Origin: Novosphingobium sp. CECT 9465
GTDB taxonomy: Bacteria > Pseudomonadota > Alphaproteobacteria > Sphingomonadales > Sphingomonadaceae
Assembly: GCF_920987055.1 (NCBI RefSeq)
Contig: NZ_CAKLBX010000002.1
Coordinates: forward strand, 128,979 to 192,978
Direction of reading: 5' to 3'
DNA length: 64,000 nucleotides
The position numbers and the translations under genes were made by a program. The first letter of the stretch is position 1; each line of letters begins with the position of its first letter. This document shows positions 53,438 to 63,500 of the stretch, piece after piece. Under the pieces are notes generated by a model, which saw nothing but the letters and a program-made list of their open reading frames with translations, was not told the origin of the DNA and made no database searches.

Positions 53438-54172
53438 CTACCGTCTGATTGTCACGCCGAATGTCAGCGTGTTGCCCGAAGCTCCGTTGATGCGGTGGCC
53501 GGCCAGCAGATCCACGTCGATCCGCCCGCGATCCGTCACCCAGCGCAGCCCCGCCTGTCCGCCGGGCGCGCCGCGATCAGATCCGAATACCTCGCCCATC
53601 AGTGCCAGCTCGCGCGCCACCGTCAACTCCGCTTGGGCGCCCCAGAACAGGGCATGACGGTCGCCGCTGCCTGTCTGCCCGATCCAACCAAGGTTGGCGT
53701 GCACGACCAGCTTTTCCTTGATCCGGTGAGACACCGGAACGTTGAGAGCGAAGGACTTGATTTGCCCATCCGCCGGGTTCCACACTGCGTTGGCTGAGAC
53801 AGCCACGCCGACCGGAACCTCCTCAAAGGATCGCAGGTTGAGCTTGAGTGCAGGGGCGATTGTGGTCGCCGCGTCTTCTCCCCACTCGCGCTGCACCGCC
53901 GCCGCAATTTCGAGCCGGGGCAGGGCTGCAAGCGTACAGGCCGGCGTCGCGACCGCGAGACCGCCGCCGTGTCCGGCCAAGGTCAGCCAGGTTTCGACAT
54001 GGCAGACCCCGGCGGGCAGGGCGGCATCATCATCGACGATATGCGCGCCGCCGCCTGCCAGCGCAGGACTCGCGAACATCGCCGCAAGCACGGCGGCGCC
54101 GGTTAGATTGACGGCAGGTACGTGGGACCGAAGCGTGGCACGATGCTTGGTAAAGGGGAAGACTGCAAGCAT
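53438..54172 (-). CDS. secreted beta-rich envelope protein (paralogue 2)
   Basis: A 244-residue protein, clearly paralogous to that at 37856-38551: shared GGGAHIVDDDA, LPAGVCHVE, PACTL, IAPALKLNLRSFEE, PVGVAVSA, VFGSDRGAPGGQAGLRWVTD and DVDLLAGHRI. The leader is longer but contains the same hydrophobic core (LTGAAVLAAMFASPALA). Probably a small barrel; no family recognised. It converges on the DUF2490-like gene, 13 bases from its 3' end. Confidence 0.72.
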   Translation of the reverse strand: MLAVFPFTKHRATLRSHVPAVNLTGAAVLAAMFASPALAGGGAHIVDDDAALPAGVCHVETWLTLAGHGGGLAVATPACTLAALPRLEIAAAVQREWGEDAATTIAPALKLNLRSFEEVPVGVAVSANAVWNPADGQIKSFALNVPVSHRIKEKLVVHANLGWIGQTGSGDRHALFWGAQAELTVARELALMGEVFGSDRGAPGGQAGLRWVTDRGRIDVDLLAGHRINGASGNTLTFGVTIRR

Positions 54173-54230
54173 TGCTGCCGGGCTCTGGCTGATCGGGTAG
54201 CGAATAGCGAGGACCTCTTTAGCAAATGAT

Positions 54231-54256
54231 GGCCCGTGCCGGGTGGGGCACGAGCC
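54231..54256 (-). terminator. hairpin downstream of the OmpW-like gene
   Basis: On the minus strand GGCTCGTGCC and GGCACGGGCC pair (one G-T) around a 6-base loop, between the OmpW-like gene and the beta-rich gene. The T-tail is weak. Confidence 0.5.
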
Positions 54257-54306
54257 GTCATATCAAGAAAAGCTTCCCCGCGCTGATTCTACGGGGGCAA
54301 GGCAGA

Positions 54307-54981
54307 TCAGAACCGGTAAGCCAGGCCCGTACTCAAGACCCACGGGTCAAGATCGTGATGACTGCGTAGCGCTACGCTGTCCCCGGCGTTGAAGGTCGCT
54401 GTGGTGCCAACGAAATAGCGCTTGGCATCAAGCGACAGCCCGAGGCCCCGATCGTTGATCGGGATGTCGACTCCTGCCTGAAGGACAAAGCCGAGCTCGT
54501 CGGACAGGTCCACTTCGGTCGCACCGAGCGCGGCCGCATCCGCGCCGACATCCTCGCCGAAGATCATGAAGTAGGTCGGGCCTGCGCCGAGGTAGGGCTT
54601 TATGCCTCCGCCCAGGTCGAAGTGATACTTGGCAGTGACGGTGGCCGGCAGGATGATCGCGTTGTCGATCAGTTCGGCACCTGCCAGGGCGCCTGCACCG
54701 CGAACATCGTGCGGCGTCACGCAGCAGATTGTCTCGATCGAGAACCTGGGTGAAACGAAGAATTCAGCGGCGATTGTTGGAACGACCGAGTCTGTCGCGC
54801 GGGTCTGAGAGCCGTCCGGCAAGCCGATGTTGTCGGCTTCGACATCACTGATTGCGCCATCGGGCAGGACGGCGGTGACGAAGCCCTTGATCTGGATAGA
54901 GCCACTTTCGTCCTGCGCCGCTGCGGGCGCGGCGATCAGGATGGCGAGGGCGGCAAATGGGAGGGTCAATCTGGACGACAT
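54307..54981 (-). CDS. OmpW-family outer-membrane protein
   Basis: A 224-residue small barrel with signal peptide MSSRLTLPFAALAILIAAPA (cut after AAAQ). OmpW features: an IQIKGFVTAVLPDG N-terminal strand, FFVSPRFSIETICCVTPHDV, ATVTAKYHFDLGGGIKPYLG with YLGAGPTYFMIF, and C-terminal LGLSLDAKRYFVGTTATFN and STGLAYRF. OmpW forms a narrow channel for hydrophobic compounds. ATG 54981 chosen; ATG 54996 would add five residues. An unusual Cys pair lies in ICCVTPHD. Confidence 0.87.
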   Translation of the reverse strand: MSSRLTLPFAALAILIAAPAAAQDESGSIQIKGFVTAVLPDGAISDVEADNIGLPDGSQTRATDSVVPTIAAEFFVSPRFSIETICCVTPHDVRGAGALAGAELIDNAIILPATVTAKYHFDLGGGIKPYLGAGPTYFMIFGEDVGADAAALGATEVDLSDELGFVLQAGVDIPINDRGLGLSLDAKRYFVGTTATFNAGDSVALRSHHDLDPWVLSTGLAYRF

Positions 54982-55351
54982 GTTGGTCTCTTTCATAGGA
55001 CTGGAGGGCGAGGCACAGCTGCCACCTGTCTGACGCCATGCTGAAAAGCCGGAGGCCGACGGGATTGACGGAGTGCATAGGACACGGCACCGCTCAAGCT
55101 CGTGCCGGGCCAGAGCGCAGCACCGCGGGCCAGTCGGAATACCGAAGGCGGGATGCGGGCTGCGACCATTGCAAACGTCTAATCGTGCGGCGTAGTGACG
55201 CCGTCTGCCAATTGGCATGCCGATTGGGTTAGGCCATCCGGCCAGTGCGACTTCGCAGTCGAAGGCACCCTGGTATGCGCCGATGTGAACCGCCAGCATG
55301 CGACCACATAGCTCTAGGCAACCACCGCAAGATCCCGGTGGCAGGGTGTGA
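54982..55351. other. 370-bp gap, no gene seen
   Basis: It lies between the OmpW-like gene start and the protease stop. The upstream extension of the OmpW frame is Arg/Cys-rich and not protein-like. A TGCCAATTGGCATGCCGATT stretch with partial dyad symmetry is present at about 55205. Confidence 0.35.
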
Positions 55352-56833
55352 TCATTTATCGATGGGTAAGGCCAGCCACACGATGTCTCGGCCATGTAGA
55401 ACGGTTATCAGCAGATTACGCCGGCCTAGTGTGCGGGCTGCGCTGACAGCTTCGGAAAATTGCTGTGGCGATAGAAGCTGCTGGCCGCTGACGGCAACGA
55501 TGATGTCGCCAACCGCCATACCTCGTGCCTCGCCGGGGCTGTTTGGCGCAACAGCCACAACAATCAAACCTTGCGCGAGTTCATTTTGCCCCGCAACTTC
55601 GTTCAGATTCCTTGTCGTTCCAGTGAGTTGAAGGCCTGAGATCGCAATGAACGAGTCCGACGGAGCCTCGGCGGCGAGTTTATTGGCGCGGTCTGCAGCG
55701 TCGGGTTTGGCGAGAGGCAGCAGTTGGACGCTGAGGGGCCTGCCATCGCGCCACAAATCGAACCGGGCGCCGCGGTTTGCCCTGAAAGTTGCCACTTCGG
55801 CGGAAAGAGCCCCTAAACTGCTGACGGCATGGCCATTCACGGACAACACGACATCTGAAGCACGCAGGCCGGCGCGCTCAGCTGGGCTATCCGGCGCAAC
55901 GCCAGTGACCAGCACTCCGTTGCCTGACGAAAGCCCAAGCGCTTCTGCAATGTCTCCAGTCAGGTTTTCAACCGCCAACCCCAGCTGGGTCCGGCTCACT
56001 CTGCCCTGCGTCTGAAGCTCGGCGATAACCCGCTGTGCCATTTCGGCCGGTAGAGCAAACCCGATACCGATATTGCCGCCAGCAGGGGCAAGAATCGCTG
56101 TATTGATCCCGACAACGTTGCCGCCGCTGTCCAGCAACGGGCCTCCGCTGTTACCTTGATTGATCGCCGCATCGATCTGAAGGAAATCATGGTAGGGTCC
56201 GGGACCGACGGTACGCCCACGCCCGGAGATGATGCCTGCGGAGACCGAGCCGCCAAGACCGAACGGCGAGCCAACGGCCGTAATATCTTCGCCTGTGCGA
56301 ATATTATCACTGTCTCCCCACGTCAGCGCCGGATAACAGCTTGCCAAGGCCTCCATGCGCAAGAGCGCAATGTCTGTGCGTTCGTCGCTACCGATTAGTG
56401 TGGCGCCGCGAACGCTGCCGTCGGCGAGGCGTATAATGATTTGGGTTGCCTGCGCGACCACGTGCTCGTTGGTAACCACCAGACCATCGCCTGATATAAT
56501 GAACCCGCTGCCAAGCGATTGCCGATTACTGGCCTGTGTCTCGCGCAACGCATCGCCAAGTGCCCCCTCGTAGCTTTCGTTGGTATCAGGGCCAAAGCGT
56601 GCCTGAACCTGGACGACTGCCGGCAGGACGGCTTTAACGATTTGCGCCCGCCCTGATCCCTGCGGCGGAAGCTTGAGAGGGGCACATTCGGCCATCGCTG
56701 CGGAGGGTGGCATCAAGACGAGCGCGGCAGCAAAACACAGATATTTCGTCAATTTCCTTGATCCCGCTCTTCTGACTTTGCCACGGCGCAAGATGAAGCC
56801 GTAGGCTGCAATGACTTCTCTTGGAAGCAGCAT
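55352..56833 (-). CDS. HtrA/Deg-family serine protease with two PDZ domains
   Basis: A 493-residue periplasmic protease. A signal peptide (core KYLCFAAALVLMPPSAAMA) precedes a trypsin-like domain with triad His124 (TNEHVV), Asp154 (RTDIALL) and Ser229 (GNSGGP). Two PDZ domains follow (LGLAVENLTGDIAEALGLSS... and ISGLQLTGTTRNLNEVAG...). It quality-controls envelope proteins. Several codons precede the signal in MLLPREVIAAYG; an internal start is possible. It stands alone, between the OmpW-like and mobilisation regions. Confidence 0.9.
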   Translation of the reverse strand: MLLPREVIAAYGFILRRGKVRRAGSRKLTKYLCFAAALVLMPPSAAMAECAPLKLPPQGSGRAQIVKAVLPAVVQVQARFGPDTNESYEGALGDALRETQASNRQSLGSGFIISGDGLVVTNEHVVAQATQIIIRLADGSVRGATLIGSDERTDIALLRMEALASCYPALTWGDSDNIRTGEDITAVGSPFGLGGSVSAGIISGRGRTVGPGPYHDFLQIDAAINQGNSGGPLLDSGGNVVGINTAILAPAGGNIGIGFALPAEMAQRVIAELQTQGRVSRTQLGLAVENLTGDIAEALGLSSGNGVLVTGVAPDSPAERAGLRASDVVLSVNGHAVSSLGALSAEVATFRANRGARFDLWRDGRPLSVQLLPLAKPDAADRANKLAAEAPSDSFIAISGLQLTGTTRNLNEVAGQNELAQGLIVVAVAPNSPGEARGMAVGDIIVAVSGQQLLSPQQFSEAVSAARTLGRRNLLITVLHGRDIVWLALPIDK

Positions 56834-57210
56834 TTGCGTTCAATGGAGACCGCCATCATCATCCAATACCGCCCATGACCGGCGACTGCCGGGCATATCG
56901 ATGCGCGAAGCCGTAAAAGGCGTCGTGGTGAAGTAAGTGGAGTCGGTGTCTGAGATTGTTGGAAAACACCTCTGGCAGCAAGCATTCGAACATCATACAC
57001 GCCGCAGAAATTTAGCCAGTACGGTGTCGCTATTTACATAATGTTTATTATCAATCTTCCGACTTGTCTCTGCAATTTAGACAGGACACTATTTCCGCTA
57101 GATTGAAATGTCACTGTCTAATGTAGTGGGGGCTGCATCAATAACAGTGTTGGCCACGAACCACACTAGGTCTTTAGGGAACCCGGCGGCGTCGACTAAC
57201 CTACGCCGGC
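56834..57210. other. 377-bp gap with inverted repeats
   Basis: No gene. AT-rich centre at 57030-57125. TTAGACAGGACA (57077-57088) and TGTCACTGTCTAA (57109-57121) form an imperfect inverted repeat, and TGTCT/AGACA at 57065-57083 a shorter one. It could be a regulator or recombinase site, or part of the protease promoter. Confidence 0.45.
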
Positions 57211-57594
57211 TCAACGCCAACGCACAACAGTGCCGGTACGCAGCATTGCATCGCCCAGATCGCGGCGATCGCTCAGCCTGCAAGAGGCAACAACCCGACC
57301 GTAGCTTTGATGCGAAGCCCGGCAGCGCATTGGCGGTGCAGAAACCTTTACGTGGCCAGAAGAAAGCCTTCCCTTGGCTCCGCCCAGAAGAGCCACCAGC
57401 GCATCACGAGCCTCGACCCCTGAGGCCCGCGGGCAAGGGTGACCTGCCCGGCAACTGCCATCCAATTCGCGCGCAGCAATGTTGCCCAGGCGGATCTTAG
57501 GCCCTTCCGCGCACCAGATCGGACCATCTCCATCCCAGACAGCAACCGGCGTGCAGAGGAACGCTCCACTGGCGGCCAGCATCAAAACACTCAT
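57211..57594 (-). CDS. thermonuclease-like (SNase-fold) secreted protein, second copy
   Basis: A 127-residue paralogue of the protein at 10925-11362: it shares TPVAVWDGDGPIWCAEGP, IRLGNIAARELDGSC, GHPCP and APPMRC, with a leader MSVLMLAASGAF. The start ATG 57594 has GGAAGG upstream; the longer frame is shadow. Unlike copy 1 it ends with TVVRWR, without the final Trp/Cys motif, and has no coupled membrane gene. It lies downstream of the SF2 helicase of the mobilisation module. Confidence 0.68.
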   Translation of the reverse strand: MSVLMLAASGAFLCTPVAVWDGDGPIWCAEGPKIRLGNIAARELDGSCRAGHPCPRASGVEARDALVALLGGAKGRLSSGHVKVSAPPMRCRASHQSYGRVVASCRLSDRRDLGDAMLRTGTVVRWR

Positions 57595-57765
57595 TCTGTG
57601 GGCCTTCCTATTTCGCCCCGCTGCAGCATCTTGAAGTGCCTCGGGCCTCCCGACCTCCCATAGCGCCGCTGATACAGAAATCAGTGCATTCCGACCCCAA
57701 AGCAAGGGCATACTGCGCATATCTGTTCTTTGGCTCACGATCAGGATCACATCAGAGGTATCGCA

Positions 57766-59883
57766 TTATGCCTGGAGTGAGGAAGGTTGGGACACAGCAT
57801 TGGGGCGCTTCCTGAGAAGGTGCTCGAACCTGCTTCGCACCTGCTCATCAAACTTGGCGTTTCGGCGCGGTATGTATGGGTTGAGGAGAGCACGCTCTGC
57901 TGAACCCTTTGGCGGCAACTCCCGGCAAACCAACACTTGCTCTACGACTTCCAGCATTCGCGCCTGTTTCTCGAGTGGTATGGAGGCCGGTTGCAATGCG
58001 CCACATTTGATCATCCGCTCGCGCACTTCCGGACGAAAGCAGACGCAGGTTGGATTGTAATACTTGTCCAACCACCGATAGTCCGGATGCTTGCTACTCC
58101 AGCGCACTTCTCCGCTCTCGATCCCGAATAATAGCTCCTCCAGCTTTGCTCTTGCTGCCTCATAACGGGCAGCGCGTGGCTTCAAATGACCGGACGCGAT
58201 CAGGCGGGCGCGCAAATCGGGGCGGTGTCCAGGAAAGCTGGGGGACAGGAGATTTCTCAGCCTGTCCTCTGCAAGGTTTAGCTTGCCATACAGCCGCAAT
58301 TTGGCGCGACCCTGGATGATCTCGTCGACGAGAGTTTCAGCCTGGAGCGTCGAATTCCCTTTGCTGAAGCTCGAGAGTTCGATGCGCGAATGCTGTATCG
58401 AGCCGGCCGCAAATTCCACATCAAAAAGGGGCACCCGCTCTGCAGGGATATCGATGCCCCCAAGCCTGATAGCCGTGCGCTTAGGAGCGGTGGTGCTGAA
58501 CTGGCCGTCGGGACTGATGTTGGTCTTCAACATGGCCACGTCCGCAAGAGTATCGTGTGAGAACGTCAGCTCATCCTCGGCAGCGTAAACCTCTCGCATG
58601 GGGTCCAAAAATGATCGGTAGTATTGCCGCGAGCGGGAGACCGCGACACTCAGAGCATCGACAGCATAATAGTATGTGCTGCCCGGCTTCTGATCCGCCT
58701 TTCTGATCAGGCGTCCGATCTTCTGGATGGCATTGCGGTAATTGTAGGGGTTCCAGGCGCAGTCGAAGCCAAGATGAAGCTCAGGGTAATCGAAACCTTC
58801 GCGAAGTCGATAGACAACGCAGGCAATTTTGGTGTGGCCTTGCGGATCGCGCCAAGCCTGGAGCTGTGGATCGATTTCGTCGGCGCCTTGCCCCGATCTG
58901 CCCTCGCCCAAAATGGCGGTCGCATAGTTTTGCGTGCCGAAAATCGTGTTTATATATTGCGCGCAGGCCCGCGCATGCGCCTTGTTGGGTAGCCAGAAAA
59001 TCGCTTTCGAGCCGCTGTGATTGGCCTGGTACAGGTTCGCCATAAGCCGATATCTGTGTTCCACCAGCGCAGGAACGTCTCGCGGGCGCAGCCCCCGCCC
59101 GGCGAGTTCCTGAAGCCGCCGGGTCAGCTTCTCGAACGTACTATCGGCACAATCCTCGTCGATGACGATATTGCTCTTTTCATGTTGGAAGGCCCTCGTC
59201 AGGTCGCGGTATTCGTCCGACAATTTGAGCTCGAGCTTCAGCGAGCAATCGACGCGCACCAAATCGACGCTGTTGAGGTGGCCGCTGTCAAATGCCGACT
59301 GATAGCCATAGAAAGCGGTGTGATTCTGCCGCTGGCCCATCGTGCTCTCGTTCAGCATCCACGGAGTTGCCGAGATCCATACCGTCTTGTGCGCCATCGA
59401 CCTAATGACGGGGAAGCACCGCTTCTGTTGGTTGGCCGATTGGAACGCACCACCCATATGACATTCATCAACGAGGGCGATGTGAGGAGTGCCCTTGTCG
59501 ATCAGCCCCTTGATGCAGGATGACACATATTTCCGCCAGGTGAGAAAATGCCACCGCTGTGCGGGGTCGGCGAGACCCTCCTCGACGAGCTCTGCGAGGC
59601 TGGCGCGAGCTTGCTTCAACAGGTCAATCGTGTGGGCGAGATAGTAGACCTCACCAAAACCGAGCGAACGTGCCAGCATCGCCATCACAACCGTCTTACC
59701 AGTCCCGGTCGGCGCTTCCAGATAGGCATAGTCGCTTCTGGCGAGGATCTCTTCCAGGTTGTCGACGAGATTGATCTGATAGTCCCGGGCTGTTCTCGCA
59801 GACGCGCCCTGCTCGCAATGGTGATCGCCAGGATCATCGTGGCGGCGGAAATCCGGGCTTTGGTCGTTCCAGGTCTTGAGCAT
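57766..59883 (-). CDS. SF2 DEAD/DEAH-type helicase of the mobilisation module
   Basis: A 705-residue helicase. Walker A APTGTGKT at 57-64, DECH at 139-142 (LVDECHMGG), SATP near 162, and the C-terminal RecA lobe with YRLREGFDYPELHLGFD and QKIGRLIRKAD. The last 250 residues contain repeated Leu/Arg-rich segments (LRNLLSPSFPGHRPDLRAR) of unknown role. ATG 59883 has an AAGGA-rich site upstream and is preferred to TTG 59898. A DEAH-like helicase in this position is seen in sphingomonad plasmid regions next to traA; its function there is unknown to me. Confidence 0.82.
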   Translation of the reverse strand: MLKTWNDQSPDFRRHDDPGDHHCEQGASARTARDYQINLVDNLEEILARSDYAYLEAPTGTGKTVVMAMLARSLGFGEVYYLAHTIDLLKQARASLAELVEEGLADPAQRWHFLTWRKYVSSCIKGLIDKGTPHIALVDECHMGGAFQSANQQKRCFPVIRSMAHKTVWISATPWMLNESTMGQRQNHTAFYGYQSAFDSGHLNSVDLVRVDCSLKLELKLSDEYRDLTRAFQHEKSNIVIDEDCADSTFEKLTRRLQELAGRGLRPRDVPALVEHRYRLMANLYQANHSGSKAIFWLPNKAHARACAQYINTIFGTQNYATAILGEGRSGQGADEIDPQLQAWRDPQGHTKIACVVYRLREGFDYPELHLGFDCAWNPYNYRNAIQKIGRLIRKADQKPGSTYYYAVDALSVAVSRSRQYYRSFLDPMREVYAAEDELTFSHDTLADVAMLKTNISPDGQFSTTAPKRTAIRLGGIDIPAERVPLFDVEFAAGSIQHSRIELSSFSKGNSTLQAETLVDEIIQGRAKLRLYGKLNLAEDRLRNLLSPSFPGHRPDLRARLIASGHLKPRAARYEAARAKLEELLFGIESGEVRWSSKHPDYRWLDKYYNPTCVCFRPEVRERMIKCGALQPASIPLEKQARMLEVVEQVLVCRELPPKGSAERALLNPYIPRRNAKFDEQVRSRFEHLLRKRPNAVSQPSSLQA

Positions 59884-59938
59884 GTCCTTTCCTTTCAAGG
59901 CAGATTTTCATTGGATCGTTCAGTGCTGGGGGATGGGT

Positions 59939-60148
59939 TCACCGCCAGAAGCCGTCGCGCCTTTGGCCGTGCTGGTTGTCGTAGTCTTCGCGCTCGTCGT
60001 AGGCGCTCTTGCGGATACCCACTTCGACGCGCTGCCCCCCGACGCTGCGGATGTGGAGATCGCGCAGATCGACCTTGTTGCGCTGCGCCCAGTCCTTCGC
60101 CTCGCGCTCACTCCCGAAGGTCCCTGCGTCTTCGTAGTCAAATGCCAT
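59939..60148 (-). CDS. 69-aa protein of the mobilisation module
   Basis: A small charged protein: FDYEDAGTFGSEREAKDWAQ, then VGGQRVEVGIRKSAYDE, ending in a basic GQRRDGFWR. AGGAG seven bases before ATG 60148 supports the start. It overlaps the preceding 143-aa gene by 11 bases and lies 55 bases before the helicase gene. Unknown function; probably nucleic-acid-associated given charge. Confidence 0.65.
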   Translation of the reverse strand: MAFDYEDAGTFGSEREAKDWAQRNKVDLRDLHIRSVGGQRVEVGIRKSAYDEREDYDNQHGQRRDGFWR

Positions 60149-60569
60149 GTCTGTTCTCCTTCCTGATGATGATTTTGACGGCCCGTTTCAGGGGCTTTGC
60201 GCGACCCTTGTGCAACGGGAGAAAGGCATCGGCGCGCCGTTCCCTGAAAAGAGCCGTCCGCTTCGCCACCAGCCTCACAAAGGCGGCCGCTATCGTGCCC
60301 ACCAAAACGGCGACAAGGATCATCAGACCTATCGCCACCAACTCGGCGGCCATTTTCTGGTCATCGAGGGCGGCTCGCAGATCAGCGCATCCCTGAACCC
60401 CGTGCGTGGTGAGATCGCAGACCACGAAGCTGTCCCCGCCAGCGGCACGCGCAATCTCCGAGAGTCCTGCCTCGTTCACCAGATTGGTCAGGGTCAGCTG
60501 CTGCGGGAGGTGAATCTCGAACGCGTCTGAAGGCGGTTCGCCCGCTGTCGCATGGCCCATCTGTGTCAC
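60138..60569 (-). CDS. 143-aa membrane-anchored protein of the mobilisation module
   Basis: It begins at a GTG with an excellent AGGAGG site. An acidic N-terminal half (FEIHLPQQLTLTNLVNEAGL) precedes one transmembrane helix (LVAIGLMILVAVLVGTIAAA) and a strongly basic C-terminal tail. Its start is 10 bases after the traA stop. Function unknown; a membrane tether for the relaxase complex is a guess from position. Confidence 0.65.
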   Translation of the reverse strand: MTQMGHATAGEPPSDAFEIHLPQQLTLTNLVNEAGLSEIARAAGGDSFVVCDLTTHGVQGCADLRAALDDQKMAAELVAIGLMILVAVLVGTIAAAFVRLVAKRTALFRERRADAFLPLHKGRAKPLKRAVKIIIRKENRHGI

Positions 60570-60579
60570 GATCTTCCTC

Positions 60580-63500
60580 CTATCGGCTGCGTTCGATGTT
60601 GCGTTCGGGCACGTCCAGTTGCGGCGTTGCCCGGAGGCTCGCCGGATCGATCCGCGAGGCAGAGGCTTGCCTGTCCTCAGGCGCCCTCAAATGATCGGGA
60701 ATTGTGGGTCGAAACTCGCCAGCCTCGCGGCCGCTGCGCTTCGTCTCGACCTGCTTTTCGCCGAGGGTTTCGAGCGCGCTGGTCTTGTCGCCCGGGTTGC
60801 GGCCGATCTGCGCCAGGAGCCGATCGCGGTCGTTGGTGACGATTGTGATGTCGTCACGCACCCGGGTCATCATGACGAGCGCCAGACGCTGGTTCGACAA
60901 GTGCCGGGCTGATGAGTGCATCTCACCGATCGCCATGTCGCGGGTGTCGCCCTGCGCCTGATGCATGTTGATCGCATAGGCCAACCCCATGCGCTCGAGC
61001 ATGCGGTCATTCTGCTTGAGTTCTACGGTCTCGCCTGCCTTGTTCTCGAGCGTGACGATCCCATCCCTGATCCCGAGGATCCTCGCCTCCTCGGACTTCA
61101 TCAGCCCCCGGGCATCATCCTTTTTGGTCCAGCGGATCTTGTCGCCTTCGTAGATTGTCTCCTTGTGTTTTTCGGAGAGCCTCAAGGCATCACGCTTGTC
61201 CGAAGGGTCGATTGCCGCCGGATCGAATTTGATGAGCTTGCCGCTTTCATCGCGCAGCATGACCCGGCCCTTCGCATCGACGCCTTCGACATCGTACCGG
61301 CCCCGAACAAGCCCTCCGGGGGCGTTCTGGCGCGTCACTTCGAGCAGCTGGCCCTTGCTGTAGGTCGAGGCGTAGCGCAGCTCCTCGCGCGTCGCATGGG
61401 CCGGGAGGAGCGTGGTCAGCCTCAGCCCTTCCCCCTGGATCGCCCCTTCTGCCTTCAGGCCCTGCTGGACCATCCGGTTGAGTTCGCCGCGCGCCGCACG
61501 TCCTGACGAATAAATCGCGGTTCGCTCGCGATCGTCCGGCGACAGCTCCAGCCATTTTTGAGCGGTGACCTTGAGGTGGTCTGCGCCTGCTTCTACGACG
61601 CGCTCGCCAAGCGAGGCAAAGCTTTCCTTGAACATGCCGGCGCGCACCAGGCCCGCCGCTTCCTTCATGTGCTCGGTGCGTTGCCGCAGACTGGTGTCTA
61701 TGCGGGCCATTGCGGGGTTATCGGACTGGATCAGCGAAAAGCTCTTGCCCGCCTCGATCGGTTGCAACTGAGCGCGGTCTCCAATCATGACCAGCTTTTC
61801 AACACCAAGCCGGTTAGCGATCGTGAGCAGGTCATTCATCGGCTTGTTCGCAACCAGCGACGCCTCGTCCAACACCAGCACTTTGCCGCGCAAGGCTTCG
61901 CGCGATGCCTCGAACTTCGGACCCGAACCCGCAAGCGCGGGCCGCAGATGCTCATTCACAAAGGATGAGACGGTTCTTGCTGCGATTTCCTGCCTGACGA
62001 CCTCTCCGTCTGGCCCGCGGATCTCCGTCCCGGTCCGAAGATCGCTGACCATCTTGTTGGCAAAGGCGAGGCCGATCACCTCCCTTCCCTCCTGATGCGC
62101 CACGCTCGCAATCGCCGAGATGATCGTCGTCTTTCCGGCACCTGCGACACCCTGGATCACGACCGTGCGGTCCTTGCTGGCGAGCGCCAGTGTTCCGGCG
62201 GCAATCTGCTCGGCGTTGAGGTCATGAGTGCCCGCGACTTGCCGCAAGCGCCCGGGTGCCTCGGCGGCTTCGATGATGACCTGGCCTGCATCCTTTCCCG
62301 CGGCGACATTGGCCAGCGTTGCCCGCTCGATCTCGACATGTTCGGGTGTGGTGTATTTCTCGGGCCGGCCATCGAGCCTGTCGCTCTTGCCCTCAAGCAC
62401 CCTCCCGTCGGCCACCAAGACGCCGATCCGTGCTTCCACCCCGTCAGCGGTCACGCCTTTTACGCCAAGGTCGAGCGCGGTCTTGACCAGGTCGCCTCGG
62501 CTCCAGGAGGTTTCACGTTCGCCGATGATCCTGATCGCAGAAGCGGTTGCCATCTCAGTGCGCAGCTGCGTGGGCGTCAGGGTGATCCGTTGCAGGCCAT
62601 TGGTTGTCAGTGTGTCCGCTGGCCGAGTGTAGAGCTTCACGCTGTCGCGGAGCGCGCTCAGCGTCTCCTGCACCCGCTGAGGCGATCCCAATGGGCTCTC
62701 GCGCCCCTCGGAGCCGCGTTCACGCGCCTGTTCGACCAGCACCTTGGCATCGAACCCCAGCCCGGCAGCGCGCTTGGCCCATTCTTGCCGGAGCGCCAGC
62801 TTGTCGTCCGGATTCAGCTTGGGATCGCGGGTGCGCTTGGTGATTTCACGCAAGGCTTCTGTGTCGTTTGCGCTCTTCCCGAGTTTCTCGGCCGTTGCCA
62901 GAATGGTCAGGCGACGCTGGCTGAAGGCTTCGATCACATCGCGCGCCACGCCCTTGATTTCGAACTGGCCGTGCTTGCCCGTGATCTGGGTTTCGTAGCC
63001 GAGCTTCTCGAGGTTCGTCCGCAGCGCGGCGTTGTAGATGGAGCCAAGGACTGTGTTGTTCTTCCAAATATCTCCGTTCCACAGCGCCTTCCAGTTACCA
63101 TCCTTGTCCTGGGTGATCGCGGCGATGACGGCATGGGTATGGTTCTGCGGGTCCAGCGCCCGGCTCGTGTCGTGCTGGAACAGGGCATAGAGGAGCTTGC
63201 CTGTGACCACGCCCTCGCCGTTGGCATTGCGTGATCGATCGCGGGCCTGCGCGTAGTGCTTCTCGAGATAGGCCATGGTCGCCTTGACAGCGGCCAGCTG
63301 TGCATCAAGGATCCGCTTGTCGCCGCCCAACTGCGCCAGCAGGCTGGCTGACTTCGGCATGGAGAATGTGAGGTCTATCCCCGAGCGGCGGTTTGCATTG
63401 CCATTTACGACCGTGTCATCGGGCAGTTTGCCATCGAGGACTTTTTCGAAGTCATCCTTGGCAACGGGACCAGCAAGACCGAGTGCTTCGGCGCCCTTCC

